DNA of 64,000 nt from Paenibacillus mucilaginosus 3016 (GCF_000250655.1 NC_016935.1:8645501-8709500); one strand, 5' to 3'; counted from the first letter of the stretch, positions 1-9,552 are shown. Numbers and translations: made by a program. The notes: generated by a model not told the origin, from the sequence alone.

Positions 1-624
1 GCGGAGCTGGCCGACTACCGGGCCTCGCTGGTGGAGCGGCTTCCCCTGGTGCTCAGCCTCATCCTGGGCGCAACCTTCGTGATCCTCTTCCTGATGACCG
101 GCTCCCTGCTCCTACCGCTGAAGGCGACCGTGCTGAACCTGCTCAGCCTCTCAGTCATGTTCGGCGGGCTCGTCTGGGTGTTCCAGGACGGCCATCTCTC
201 CGGCCTGCTCCGCTTCACCTCCATCGGCACGATCGAGCCCAGCATCCCCATCCTGATGTTCTGCATCGCCTACGGCCTCTCGATGGATTACGAAGTGTTC
301 ATCCTCTCCCGCATCAAGGAAGAGTATGACCGCACGGGGGATAACACGCGGGCCGTAGCAGCGGGCATTCAGCGGAGCGCCCCGCTCGTGTCGGCTGCGG
401 CGGGCATTCTCGCCCTCTCCTTTGCGGCCTATGCATCCGGCAGCGTGGTGCTGCTGAAGATGCTGGGCGTCGGCATGGCCCTTGCGGTGATTGTGGACGC
501 CACGCTGATCCGCGCCATTCTCGTACCCGCGCTGATGCGGCTCGCAGGTGAGGCGAACTGGTGGGCTCCGCAGCCTCTGCGGCGGCTGTATGAGCGGTTC
601 GGGCTTCATGAGGCGGGGGGATAA
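1..624 (+). CDS. MMPL-family transporter, C-terminal part (5' end outside window)
   Basis: The frame is open from the first base, so the gene starts upstream of the window. The 207 visible residues hold several hydrophobic segments and the MMPL/RND hallmark GLSMDYEVFILSRIKEEY (about residues 93-110), followed by further membrane helices and a short basic cytoplasmic tail. MMPL proteins are proton-driven inner-membrane exporters of lipids or hydrophobic drugs; the substrate cannot be told here. The stop is TAA at 622-624. No T-run terminator for this strand is visible just downstream. Confidence 0.9.
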   Translation, partial: AELADYRASLVERLPLVLSLILGATFVILFLMTGSLLLPLKATVLNLLSLSVMFGGLVWVFQDGHLSGLLRFTSIGTIEPSIPILMFCIAYGLSMDYEVFILSRIKEEYDRTGDNTRAVAAGIQRSAPLVSAAAGILALSFAAYASGSVVLLKMLGVGMALAVIVDATLIRAILVPALMRLAGEANWWAPQPLRRLYERFGLHEAGG

Positions 625-699
625 GCGAATAGGGCGCTGTGCTCTTCCACCCCACGCCCATTCCCTAACTGCACATCATATCAATACTGTCGGCATACC

Positions 700-737
700 A
701 AAAAAGGACTCCTCCCCGTCACTGGAGAGAAGTCCTT
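700..737 (-). terminator. Rho-independent terminator after the remnant gene
   Basis: On the minus strand, AAGGACT pairs with AGTCCTT (with an inner GGAG/CTCC) and is followed by a run of T. It closes the minus-strand remnant at 755-986. Confidence 0.7.
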
Positions 738-754
738 CCTGCTTACTGGCTGTT

Positions 755-986
755 CTACAGCCGGGTGCGCTTATAGAAAGTGACGATGAGGCAAGCCGCC
801 AGGAGCACGAGCAGCGCCACGCCCGAAGCGATCGCTTCGCTGAGGCTGCCCTGCGCCTGCATCTGCGATTCCGGTCCGCCTGGGCCGCCGCCCATGCCGC
901 CTCCGCTGCCGGAGCTGTCGCCTGCGGAGCCCCCGCTGAGCTCATCCTTAGCGGAACCTGAACGTTAACTGAATGTTACTGCGCAT
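755..986 (-). pseudogene. Remnant of a Gly/Pro/Met-rich, C-terminally membrane-anchored protein
   Basis: On the minus strand a frame is open from 964 down to a TAG at 755-757. It encodes a Ser/Asp linker, a Gly-Gly-Met/Pro-rich stretch (GSGGGMGGGPGGPESQMQ), then a single membrane helix (VALLVLLAACLIVTFY) and a basic KRTRL end. No plausible start with a ribosome binding site exists in this frame. An ATG at 986 in another frame gives only 12 residues (MRSNIQLTFRFR) before a stop. The layout matches the tail of a secreted, membrane-anchored protein, for example CotH-like proteins that carry Gly/Met-rich tails (inference). A minus-strand terminator follows at 700-737, as expected for a real gene end. 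Most likely a deletion remnant. Confidence 0.55.
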
Positions 987-1028
987 GAAAAAAACACCTT
1001 CCTCCGCAAAAAAAGCGGAAGAAAGGTG
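987..1028 (-). terminator. Terminator of the DUF4132-like gene
   Basis: The minus strand shows CACCTTTCTTCCGC, a loop of seven T, GCGGAGGAAGGTG and then a run of T, just after the stop codon of the gene ending at 1037. Confidence 0.85.
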
Positions 1029-1036
1029 CCTGGTTG

Positions 1037-4000
1037 CTAAGAGGTGAGCTGTGCGAGAATGCTCGGATCTTTCAGCTTGGTATCCTGTGCCAGCATGGTG
1101 ATCTTGGACAGGATCTCGGCCGTCTTCGGATCCTCATCCATGAACGGAAGGAAGATCCGGCCCCGGTGCTGGGAATGTACCGGAATGATATACAGGGCTC
1201 CGGAGGCCATCTTGTATGCCATCCCGCTGCCAAGGTGAACGCTGTATTCCCCGAGGCTTCCGGCGATCAAGGCGAAGTTGCCCTCCAGCCGTACATTCGT
1301 AATCTTAAGCAGCCGCAGCGACTCGGCCACAATGGCTCTTCGCAGTTCGATGGTCGTCAGGCTCGCTTCCGGGTCAACTGCACCGGCGTGCGCCACACTG
1401 ACCACCAGGTCGACATCCCGCATGACCTCCGAGAAGATCAGCGGAGGAATGGCGCCGATGTCCAGCGGTTCATAGGTCCGCCGGTGGAAGAACCCGACGG
1501 TCTCGAGCGTCGGGCTCTCCACCTCGGAAGGCGAGAACCAATCGGCCAGCGCGTAGACCCGGGCGATGATGTTCTCCTTGTAGTACACCTTCTGCAGGCC
1601 TTCTTCGTAGCTTGCCGTCCATGACCGGGACTTCAGGAGGGCGGCGGCTTTCCGCGGCTGGATCTGGTGCCCGGCATAGCGGCGGGAGAGCGTTCCTGCC
1701 GCCAGTTCATCCGGATTCGGCACATACAATTCCCGGAATACCTGCTTGAACGGCTGCCGGATCGCCCGGTCGAAGAGGTGCTTCTGATACGTGCCCCAGG
1801 ACCCGCTCTCCAGCAGATGAACCGGGTGGGCGATCCGCAGCTCATCTTGTGCCGCGATCTCATACTTCACTCCCTGCGGATCCTCCAGCAGGCCCTCTGC
1901 GTAGAATCCGAGGCGGCCTCCCGCTTCGAACACCAGGGCCCGGAGCAGCGGGGCAATCACGGGGCTGGTCATGAGACCTGCGAGCTCGGCTCCCGTGAAC
2001 GTGCTTCCGGCGGTCATCGAACGCTCCAGCTCCTCCTTCGCCCGCTTGTACTGGCTGCGGAGCTCGGCCGCTTTCTCCCTCAGCTCCAGGATCCGCTCAT
2101 GCTTCTTATACTTCGCAGGGACCGATTTCAGCACCTTGCCTTTGCTGGTCACCTCGAGCTCGGCTGTCCCTTCATCGTCAATGGTTATGCGGACCGTCAG
2201 GTCGTCCAGCGGCTGGGGCTCCAGATCCTCCAGCATCTCCTGGATCTTCTTGGCCTCGAGATCCCAGGTCATCCGGATGACGTCCGGGTATCCCGCATTC
2301 CTCGCGAGATTGTCCAGCGCGATCCCGCCGGCCTTGGCCTCGCTTGCCCGTCGCTGCGCCCCGAACTTCTTGCTCTCCTTCAGGAAGCGATGGATGAACT
2401 CATACCGGCGCAGCAGTTCTCCCTCGCGCTCATGGGGCTCTCCCAGAGGGATCAGGCTGTAGCAGAGCAGGTGGTCCTTGTTGCGCTTGGACAACGCGGA
2501 CCCGCTCATCTCGCCTGCATCCAGACGGCCCAGCACCGCATCGGCGAAGAGCTGCGACCTCCGGTGGTTAGCACCCGCCGAGATATACTTCGCGCAGTCG
2601 TACAGAATGCCGAAGCGCTCCTCGCCGAGCTCACCGTAAGCCTCTTTGAACCACTCCACATCGAACGCCCCGTCATTGAAATCCTGGGAGGCGATAGGGG
2701 AATAATGCGCCACCACCGTTTCTTTCTCTGCCGAGAACGTCTCGTTGATATGCGCATGGAAATACCAAGCGGCACTGCGCAGCCCCTCCCACTTCAGGTG
2801 CTTCGCTATGATATCGAGCCACTGCGGCGCATACATGGCGGCCTCCAGCAGCCGTTTCTCGGTGATTCCGCGGCCTTGGAGCTTCTCCCGGAGGTGCTGT
2901 TCGCCCTCCCCTTCCTTCGGGTGGCAGATGCGCAGCAGATAAGACAAGCTTTCCTTCCTGGTGGTCTTCTCCCCGCCGCCGTAGATGTACCCTCGGATGA
3001 AGGATTCCCGGTCCAGTCTCGAGAGAAGGGCCACAAAATCGTCCATACCCTCCATATACCGGATACTCAGCGCGAGCCTTGTCACCTCGGTCGCCAGGTC
3101 TCCCCGATTGAGCTCGATGTCCAGAATTCTCCGGATCATCCGCTCCTTCAGCGGGGCCAGCGACGGATAGCTCTGTACGATGTCCAGCTTCGAATCCGTC
3201 AGGTCCCCAATCCGCCGCCCGCTGCTCTTGCGGATCATGCACTCTTGGTATATCTCTTCCTCGCTGACCAGACCCAGCTCATAGGCCCGGGCGAGCTCTT
3301 CGGTATCCGGCTGGAAGGCATAGCAGCCCGAGAAGGTATACAGATTGAAGCCGTAGGCAAAGTATTCCGCAAAGGAGGCATCGCTGGAGGCCGTCTGGCG
3401 AAGCCAGCCAAGCCAAGGATAAGCGAACAGCTGGAGGGTGTATCCCTGATCCTCAGGAATACGGTCTGCTTCCTCCTCCAAGCGGCGGACGATCGGATTC
3501 AGCACTCTACCGGCCCAAGCGAACCGCGCCGCCGACTCGCTGTCCTCCACATAAGCCTCCAGCAGCTCAAGCACCTGGGGAGCGTACGCCAGCTTCTCCA
3601 GAAAAGCATGCATCTCAACCAGCGTATCAACCGGGTAGAGCTCGGCCATCAGGGGCTTGCCCCACGTATCGATATCCTTATAGCGCTCCTCTCTCCAATA
3701 TTCCAGGCTGTCCGTATAGTACCGGTACAGGTCATCATGGTGCCGGCAGTAAAAAGCGGTCTGAAGGAGCTCTTCGGCCCCGAAGCCGCTCCCGGCCAAA
3801 TAGCCGTTCCATACGTCGGCAAGGGGGTAGCCGTCCATCCGCTTCTCGCCCTCCCGCATGTCATGGAAATACCGCTTGTGGGTCAATCGGGTGCCGACGA
3901 GTACCGACTCCTTGTTCCCCGAATACCAAGATACCTCGTACTCGTGCTCCCTATGTTCATGTACAAGATCGGACAAGGCCCCGAGGAATGCCTTGATCCG

Positions 4001-5944
4001 CTCGGCGGACAGAGTGAAGAACGACCGGACGCCGGTGTCCGGGCAAGGGGGCATCCGCTTCGGCCCCCGGACGGCGGCCGGGTCGAATAACCCAAAGCCG
4101 TCGCGCAGCCCGTGCTCTTCCTGCTGGCTCAGCCTCCCCAGCAGCGTACGTTCCTTCTTCGTCGGCTGCTGCACCAGGGCGGTCAGAGCCCCCATGTCTC
4201 CGAATGAGGCCAGGCGCTCCTTGTCTTCCTTCACCTGGCAGAGCACTTCAAGCCCCCCGAGCCGCTGCAGCTCCTGGCCGCTGCCAAGAAGCCGTTCAAG
4301 GGATTCCCGCAGCTCATACGGCTCAAGCCCCAGCAGAATCGTGATTGCGCTCTGCCGGAGCGCTCCTGTCTTCAGCTTCAGAATTCCCTCCACGATCTCC
4401 ACTTCGGAGGGGGCCAGCTTCATCTTCTTGAGTTTGGCCAACGCTGTTTCCCGGATGGTCATGCTCTTGTCGGCCAAGCACTCGAAGACGAACGCCCGCT
4501 GAACGGGCTGGGTAAAGTCCTTGACCAAGTGCTTCAATACATCATCGCGGACATCGGGGCTGACGTGATCTTGGAGTGCTATGAGCTCCTCGACAAATTC
4601 GGTCTCGAAGGCATAGGCGGCAAGATACATCATCTTCCTCGCGATGGCATCGGTGGAATGAACGACCCACAACCACTCGAACACGCGCGAAGGGAAGTTC
4701 ATCTCCTTCTGCGGCATGGCGAGCAGCATCGACTTCAGCTGGCCGAACTGCCTCCTGCGCTCGCCCGCGTCTTCCAGGCTCGGGGTTCGCTCGAGCTCCA
4801 TCGGATGTCCTTCTTCCCCCCAGAAACGGACCCGGAAGGCGTAATTGGTGATGAGCAGCGCTTGAAGCTCCGGATCGGTCTCATCCAGATGATGCCGGGC
4901 CACCTCATATTTCAATTCGTTGTTCTGGCTCTGGTCCAAGTAATACAAGGCGGCGGCCTTCTGGTACACTTCCCCGTGGTCCAAGATCGCGTGAATTCGC
5001 TCTGGAATCTTCGATTCGTCGCGCATCCCCGTGGCCCACAAGCTCAGATACAGCTTCAGGACGTCGCTGCTCCGGGACCACGCTTCGCACAGCTCTTCGT
5101 CGGCCAGGCACCGTTGAGCATATTCCAGGCAGAGCTTAAGCACCCGGCTCTGTGCCGTCCCGAGCCCGAGCCCGGTCCACACATTGAACGCCCTCTCCAC
5201 AGAGCTGAACCGGCCAAAGTCGTTCTTCACGATGATGTCCAGCATGTACACCATCGCATCCAGCGTGCCCTCGTCCACCGTCTCCACGATGCTCTGTCTC
5301 AGGCCCTCCTGGAGCCTGGCGGCGATCAGCATGTCGCCCATCATTTGATAAGCCTCCGGGAGATGGCAGAGGAAGAGGCCTTTGATGATCCGCCGGTTGA
5401 GCAGCGCCGTGTTGTTATCCCCGTAGAGGATGCCTTTAACGGCCGCCAGCACTTGATCATTCCCGCGGTCCAGCTCGTAAGCGAGAATATCGCTGATGAC
5501 ATCATGGCGGTGCGGTTCCTCGGAGGGCGCCGTCAAATAATCCAGGATACGGAATCTCTTGTGATGCAGCTTCGCCAGGTCAACCAGCTTATGGATAGCG
5601 CCGTCCCTATGCATTCCGATCTCGGTGGTGCGCAGCGGTCTCCTGTAATACCCCACCGTGTAGGGATATTCCGTCTGGTGGGCCAGGATATAAGCCATCA
5701 CGTCTCTTTCGTAGGAACCGAGCAGCTCCCCCGCCAGCTCTGCCAAGGGGTCAAGCAGCCGGCTGCCGTCCCCCTCCGCCAAAGCATGCAGCGCTTTGAT
5801 CCCGTCGTCCAAATAAGTACGGCCCGTATAGCCTGTCCGCTTCAGCTCGGCGATGATCGCAAGCGCCAACTCCTGCTTCGGACCGGAGAGGGCCGCAGCC
5901 CGGCCTTCCAATGCTTCGAATGCGTTGATATGTTCCTCTGTCAT
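1037..5944 (-). CDS. DUF4132/DUF5724-like giant protein (1635 aa)
   Basis: A very long soluble protein with no signal peptide or membrane helix. The first ~600 residues are Leu/Ala/Glu-rich and helical, looking like HEAT-type repeats. The C-terminal part carries a conserved block with FFHRRTYEPL, IPPLIFSEVMRDVDLVVSVA and ALYIIPVHSQHRGRIFLPF, typical of the DUF4132 (YehI/MolR-like) and DUF5724 group as I remember it; no biochemical role is established. GGGGGAG lies 8 nt before the ATG. It follows the 139-aa gene after 16 nt and so forms an operon with it. A terminator follows directly. Confidence 0.75.
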   Translation of the reverse strand: MTEEHINAFEALEGRAAALSGPKQELALAIIAELKRTGYTGRTYLDDGIKALHALAEGDGSRLLDPLAELAGELLGSYERDVMAYILAHQTEYPYTVGYYRRPLRTTEIGMHRDGAIHKLVDLAKLHHKRFRILDYLTAPSEEPHRHDVISDILAYELDRGNDQVLAAVKGILYGDNNTALLNRRIIKGLFLCHLPEAYQMMGDMLIAARLQEGLRQSIVETVDEGTLDAMVYMLDIIVKNDFGRFSSVERAFNVWTGLGLGTAQSRVLKLCLEYAQRCLADEELCEAWSRSSDVLKLYLSLWATGMRDESKIPERIHAILDHGEVYQKAAALYYLDQSQNNELKYEVARHHLDETDPELQALLITNYAFRVRFWGEEGHPMELERTPSLEDAGERRRQFGQLKSMLLAMPQKEMNFPSRVFEWLWVVHSTDAIARKMMYLAAYAFETEFVEELIALQDHVSPDVRDDVLKHLVKDFTQPVQRAFVFECLADKSMTIRETALAKLKKMKLAPSEVEIVEGILKLKTGALRQSAITILLGLEPYELRESLERLLGSGQELQRLGGLEVLCQVKEDKERLASFGDMGALTALVQQPTKKERTLLGRLSQQEEHGLRDGFGLFDPAAVRGPKRMPPCPDTGVRSFFTLSAERIKAFLGALSDLVHEHREHEYEVSWYSGNKESVLVGTRLTHKRYFHDMREGEKRMDGYPLADVWNGYLAGSGFGAEELLQTAFYCRHHDDLYRYYTDSLEYWREERYKDIDTWGKPLMAELYPVDTLVEMHAFLEKLAYAPQVLELLEAYVEDSESAARFAWAGRVLNPIVRRLEEEADRIPEDQGYTLQLFAYPWLGWLRQTASSDASFAEYFAYGFNLYTFSGCYAFQPDTEELARAYELGLVSEEEIYQECMIRKSSGRRIGDLTDSKLDIVQSYPSLAPLKERMIRRILDIELNRGDLATEVTRLALSIRYMEGMDDFVALLSRLDRESFIRGYIYGGGEKTTRKESLSYLLRICHPKEGEGEQHLREKLQGRGITEKRLLEAAMYAPQWLDIIAKHLKWEGLRSAAWYFHAHINETFSAEKETVVAHYSPIASQDFNDGAFDVEWFKEAYGELGEERFGILYDCAKYISAGANHRRSQLFADAVLGRLDAGEMSGSALSKRNKDHLLCYSLIPLGEPHEREGELLRRYEFIHRFLKESKKFGAQRRASEAKAGGIALDNLARNAGYPDVIRMTWDLEAKKIQEMLEDLEPQPLDDLTVRITIDDEGTAELEVTSKGKVLKSVPAKYKKHERILELREKAAELRSQYKRAKEELERSMTAGSTFTGAELAGLMTSPVIAPLLRALVFEAGGRLGFYAEGLLEDPQGVKYEIAAQDELRIAHPVHLLESGSWGTYQKHLFDRAIRQPFKQVFRELYVPNPDELAAGTLSRRYAGHQIQPRKAAALLKSRSWTASYEEGLQKVYYKENIIARVYALADWFSPSEVESPTLETVGFFHRRTYEPLDIGAIPPLIFSEVMRDVDLVVSVAHAGAVDPEASLTTIELRRAIVAESLRLLKITNVRLEGNFALIAGSLGEYSVHLGSGMAYKMASGALYIIPVHSQHRGRIFLPFMDEDPKTAEILSKITMLAQDTKLKDPSILAQLTS

Positions 5945-5960
5945 CGTGCTTCTCCCCCAG

Positions 5961-6380
5961 TCACCACAATCGTCCTGCCAGCATGGTGAATTTGATCAGA
6001 GCGACATCTGCCCCGTCGTTCACATACAACGGATCGTCCAGCCTCTCCGCTTCATCTTCACCGATGAATACGCGGTATAATCCGTCTTCGAAGGCCAGAA
6101 TCGCCGTATCGACAGCCTCCTGCTCCTTCACGGCCGCTTCATTGTATTTCGCGCCGAACCCGACCTTGCCCACACCGCGCTGCAGATCGATCTCGTCTGC
6201 CGTCAGATAGTGAACCAGCGGGGCCTCCGCGGCGGATGCGTTGAACCGCTTCACATTCTGCACCACCAGCGCGGTAAGCAGCTCTCTTAACGTGTGCGGC
6301 TCTTCTTCCAGCACAATCTCTCTCTTCTCCAGGTAGTTCTTCTTCTTAGCCAAGCTCTTCACGGTAACAAAAATTCGCAT
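5961..6380 (-). CDS. Small conserved protein paired with the DUF4132-like gene (139 aa)
   Basis: First gene of a two-gene operon; GGAGG precedes the ATG by 5 nt. No domain recognised with certainty. It begins with a short strand (MRIFVTVK), then a Lys-rich turn, EIVLEEE and THxLRELL-like segment (PHTLRELLTALV), and ends with DGADVALIKFTMLAGR. This order of strands, an early helix and a late D-G-x-x-V-A-L-I strand recalls beta-grasp (ThiS/MoaD/ubiquitin-like) proteins, but it lacks a C-terminal Gly-Gly. That resemblance is only a guess. Function unknown; likely works with the 1635-aa neighbour. Confidence 0.7.
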   Translation of the reverse strand: MRIFVTVKSLAKKKNYLEKREIVLEEEPHTLRELLTALVVQNVKRFNASAAEAPLVHYLTADEIDLQRGVGKVGFGAKYNEAAVKEQEAVDTAILAFEDGLYRVFIGEDEAERLDDPLYVNDGADVALIKFTMLAGRLW

Positions 6381-6561
6381 AGATCCTCCGTTCCCGCTTC
6401 CCTATCGAAGTGCTCTGTTCCTATAAATCAACCGGATAATCCATTATATTCCGGAATCCGCACCCCTGTATATATGCGGCACCTAACCCCAGCTCCACAC
6501 CGTGGAGTGGGCATCCGCATAGGATGATGACAGGTTACCATCATAAAGGGAGGTCATGCGT

Positions 6562-7320
6562 ATGGTCTGGCAATACCGAAGCTACCAACAGCCGCCATCC
6601 GGAAGTTCCCGTCCGGTCGTACTGGACGTCAAGCAGGAGGATGTCACCGGGGACGGCATACGGGATACCGTCTATTTGTACGGTACGAAGCCCCAAGAGC
6701 CATCCGGATTCGCAGACGGCATCACCCTCGTCATCCAAGACGGACGAACCCATTACAGAACAACGGTGAATCTCCGCAATAACGCAGGCTACGGTGCCCG
6801 GCTGTTCCTGGGGGACTTCACCGGGGACGGGACCGCGGATATCCTGGTTACGATTGATTCCGGAGGAAGCGGGGGATATGTCTACGCTTATCTGTACTCT
6901 TTCCGCAATCATAGGCTTCGGGAGCTATTCGACGCCGAGAAATACAGCCGATCTTCCAAGTTCAAAGTGAATTACGAGAACGGGTATAAGGTGAGCGTGG
7001 CGAGTCCCCAGCTGGATGTGCTCTTCACCTTGGATATCAGCCATAAGGGGGCCGAATACCTGTCGCCGTATTACCGGGAGGATGGCGAGCTGAAGCAGCC
7101 GGTCCAGGGCGAGGTTCTGGCTCTCGGTGCGCTGTATCCCATGGTTACGGACCCCGCGGGTATCCGCTACGATCTGATGTCTCTGCAGCGGATCATCGGT
7201 ACCTATAATGCGGATACGCTGGGTTATGTCCAGAACCTTCTGACTTGGAAAGGAACCGCTTTCCATTCCTCCCGGCTGTCGGTGGCCATCCCTCCCGTTA
7301 AGCTGATCTCGCACTATTAG
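6562..7320 (+). CDS. VCBS/FG-GAP-like repeat protein (252 aa)
   Basis: Two acidic calcium-loop-like motifs, DVTGDGIRD (about residues 26-34) and DFTGDGTAD (about 84-92), each follow a beta-rich stretch, as in VCBS or FG-GAP propeller blades. No signal peptide or membrane segment is evident. Two ATGs are possible: 6556 lies only 2 nt after GGGAGG, while 6562 lies 8 nt after it, so 6562 is preferred. It is divergent from the DUF4132 operon. Similar proteins occur in Bacillales with no assigned role. Confidence 0.7.
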   Translation: MVWQYRSYQQPPSGSSRPVVLDVKQEDVTGDGIRDTVYLYGTKPQEPSGFADGITLVIQDGRTHYRTTVNLRNNAGYGARLFLGDFTGDGTADILVTIDSGGSGGYVYAYLYSFRNHRLRELFDAEKYSRSSKFKVNYENGYKVSVASPQLDVLFTLDISHKGAEYLSPYYREDGELKQPVQGEVLALGALYPMVTDPAGIRYDLMSLQRIIGTYNADTLGYVQNLLTWKGTAFHSSRLSVAIPPVKLISHY

Positions 7321-7353
7321 CCGCTTTCTCAACCGCTTGCCTCGCCTCCACGC

Positions 7354-7396
7354 AAAAAAAGCTTCGGAACCCCGTCCCAGCCGGTTTCCGAAGCTT
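7354..7396 (-). terminator. Terminator after the Gfo/Idh/MocA pair
   Basis: AAGCTTCGGAA pairs with TTCCGAAGCTT and is followed by seven T on the minus strand. It may also stop transcription of the convergent gene ending at 7320. Confidence 0.85.
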
Positions 7397-7413
7397 TTGG
7401 GGATGCTGCCTGT

Positions 7414-8400
7414 CTAATACAGCACGAGCGGATCGCCCGCTTTGGCGTAAATCGCCGTGATGAGCTCGGTCGCCGTCTTCGCCGACTCCCCGTCAATGAA
7501 CGGCGGCTTGTCCTCCCGGACCGCGCGGACAAAATCGGCGGCCAGCCGCTCGAACAGCACCGGGTTCGGCGAGTCCCCCGCCAGCTCCGGCTTCTCAAGA
7601 CCCGGAACCTCCCACGTCACAATCTCGTGGTAATTGGCGGCAATGCTGCCCTTCGTCCCCGAGATCTCGAGGATCTCCTTCGTCATCCCCTTGCTCGCCG
7701 TGGAGGCCTCGATCATGCCCACCGCGCCGTTGGCGTAATGAATGACGGCATACCCGTGATCCTCCGTCTCGATCTCGTGGATGGCCTTGAACCGCTTCGC
7801 CTCCAGGACCTCCCGGTAGCCTCCGCACATCCACAGCGCCAGATCGATGATATGGCTGCCCTGCTGGATGAACGGCCCGCCGCCGTCATGCTCGTAGGTG
7901 CCGTGCCACGAGTTGTAGTAGGCCGCCTCGCGCCAGTGCTTGATCGTCACGTCGACGACGGTGATGCGGCCGAGGGCCCCCGAGTCGACAAGCTCCTTGA
8001 TATAGCCCATGTGGCTGATGAACCGCCGCATGTAAGACACCCCGAGTTTAACGCCGTTGGCCCGGCAGCTCGCGATCATCTCCATCTGCTTCTCCGGCGA
8101 GATATGCAGCGGCTTCTCGCAGAGGCAGTGCAGTCCGAGCCGCGACGCCTCCATCACGTTCTCGTAATGCACGGCGTTCGGGGTGCAGATGACGACCGCC
8201 TCCGCTTCCGCGCGCCGGGCCACGTCCGCCAGCTCCGTGCCCGATACCGCAATGCCGTGCTCCGCCGCGAAGGCCGCCGCCTTCTCCGCATTGCGCCCGA
8301 CCACGCCGGCGATCTCCGCCCCCGGCACCTTAGAGAACGCATCGAGGTACGAACGCGAGATACTGCCGTGGCCGATCAGAACGAACTTCATTGCCGCCAT
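7414..8400 (-). CDS. Gfo/Idh/MocA family oxidoreductase (328 aa)
   Basis: N-terminal Rossmann fold starting FVLIGHGSISRSYLDAF, the family signature CEKPLHI near residue 95 (catalytic Lys), and the C-terminal dimerisation/substrate domain with GGGPFIQQGSHIIDLALWM (about 174-192), which includes the conserved His. These enzymes use NAD(P) to oxidise or reduce sugars, inositols or related polyols. GGAGG lies 8 nt before the ATG at 8400. It is the second gene of a pair, 16 nt after the upstream homologue, whose stop lies next to this gene's ribosome binding site. Confidence 0.88.
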   Translation of the reverse strand: MAAMKFVLIGHGSISRSYLDAFSKVPGAEIAGVVGRNAEKAAAFAAEHGIAVSGTELADVARRAEAEAVVICTPNAVHYENVMEASRLGLHCLCEKPLHISPEKQMEMIASCRANGVKLGVSYMRRFISHMGYIKELVDSGALGRITVVDVTIKHWREAAYYNSWHGTYEHDGGGPFIQQGSHIIDLALWMCGGYREVLEAKRFKAIHEIETEDHGYAVIHYANGAVGMIEASTASKGMTKEILEISGTKGSIAANYHEIVTWEVPGLEKPELAGDSPNPVLFERLAADFVRAVREDKPPFIDGESAKTATELITAIYAKAGDPLVLY

Positions 8401-8416
8401 GGAGTCCGCCTCCTTC

Positions 8417-9379
8417 TTATTCGGATTTCATGCTGGCTAGCAGCATGTCCAGTACCTGCATATTCCGGCGCGTCTCCTCCAGGGAGAACAGCGGCGCACG
8501 CCCTTCCAGCACGGCGGCGGAGAAGTCCGCCACTTCCAGCGTGTAGCGGTCCGACTCGGCAACCTCGATCTCGCGGCGGCCGTCGTCCGTTACCACCGCG
8601 ATTCGGCCCGCCGTACCGAGGAACGTATCCGGAATCTCGATCCGCCCCTTCGTGCCGACAATCTCCGAGTTCATCTGGCCGAACGCATTGAAGCCGCTGT
8701 TGATTGAAGCGACGATGCCGCTGGGATACTTCAGCACGGCCGAGAAGAGGACATCAACCCCATGTTCCTTGACGCTCTGCGACACGCAGGATTCCGGGAT
8801 CTCCCCGGTGATCATGCCGATGAAGTTGACCGGATAGCAGCCCACGTCATACAGCGAGCCGCCGCCCAGCTCCGGCTGGACCTTGATCGTGTTCGGACGG
8901 TTCAGCAGGAAGCGGAAGGCCGAGTGGATGTAGCGGATCTCCCCGATTTCTCCGCTGTCCACCACCTCTCTCAGCTTGCGCACCCGGTCGGTGTAGCGGT
9001 ACATGAACGCTTCCATCAGATACACGCCGTTTTTCTCTGACGCAGCGATCATCGCTTCGCATTCTTCGCTGTTCAGTGCGATAGGCTTCTCGCAGAGCAC
9101 ATGCTTGCCCCGGTTCACGGCCTCGATCGCCCACTCCTTGTGCATCGAGTTCGGCAGCGGAATATAGACCGCCTGCACCTCGGGATCGTCCAACAGCTGC
9201 CCGTAGCTCTCATACACCCTCGTTCCTTCATAGGTGTCGCGAACCTCTTGGCGCTTCTCTTCACTGCCCGAGGCAATGGCGTACAGCTGCGCATTGTCCG
9301 ACTGCAGAATTCCCGGGATGACCGATGTTTTGGCGATTCTCGCATACCCGAGTACGCCCCATTTCACTTGGCTGCTCAT
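8417..9379 (-). CDS. Gfo/Idh/MocA family oxidoreductase (320 aa)
   Basis: Rossmann start VKWGVLGYARIAKTSVIPGI, signature CEKPIAL, a following EAFMYRY segment and the GGGSLYDVGCYPVNFIGM block. This places it with the dihydrodiol/glucose-fructose oxidoreductase-like branch that uses NAD(P) and sugar-like substrates. An upstream in-frame start at 9415 exists, but AAGGAGG 7 nt before the ATG at 9379 fixes the start there. It is first in the operon with 7414-8400. An extended -10 (TGCTACAAT) lies upstream at 9440-9448. Confidence 0.88.
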   Translation of the reverse strand: MSSQVKWGVLGYARIAKTSVIPGILQSDNAQLYAIASGSEEKRQEVRDTYEGTRVYESYGQLLDDPEVQAVYIPLPNSMHKEWAIEAVNRGKHVLCEKPIALNSEECEAMIAASEKNGVYLMEAFMYRYTDRVRKLREVVDSGEIGEIRYIHSAFRFLLNRPNTIKVQPELGGGSLYDVGCYPVNFIGMITGEIPESCVSQSVKEHGVDVLFSAVLKYPSGIVASINSGFNAFGQMNSEIVGTKGRIEIPDTFLGTAGRIAVVTDDGRREIEVAESDRYTLEVADFSAAVLEGRAPLFSLEETRRNMQVLDMLLASMKSE

Positions 9380-9439
9380 GCGTTTTCCTCCTTGGCTGTC
9401 CGTGTCCCAGTGCACACGTTTACATTCATCTATGAATCT

Positions 9440-9469
9440 ATTGTAGCAGAAGTTTCGGGCGGCAGCGAC
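9440..9469 (-). promoter_or_regulatory. Probable promoter of the Gfo/Idh/MocA operon
   Basis: On the minus strand TACAAT (9440-9445) is preceded by TGC, giving an extended -10. A weak TTGTCG lies about 20 nt further upstream. Spacing is long, so the extended -10 probably does the work. Confidence 0.45.
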
Positions 9470-9552
9470 AAGAGGCTTGTGACGGTTGAAGGCCTGGTCT
9501 ACAGGGCGGCCTATGGATAGGTCCGACTGCCGGACCGACTGCCGTCCGCGCC

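Noticed and set aside
1667..4090. 807-codon plus-strand frame opposite the DUF4132-like gene
   Set aside because: Arg/Leu/Gln-rich shadow frame fully antisense to a well-supported gene; no start site.
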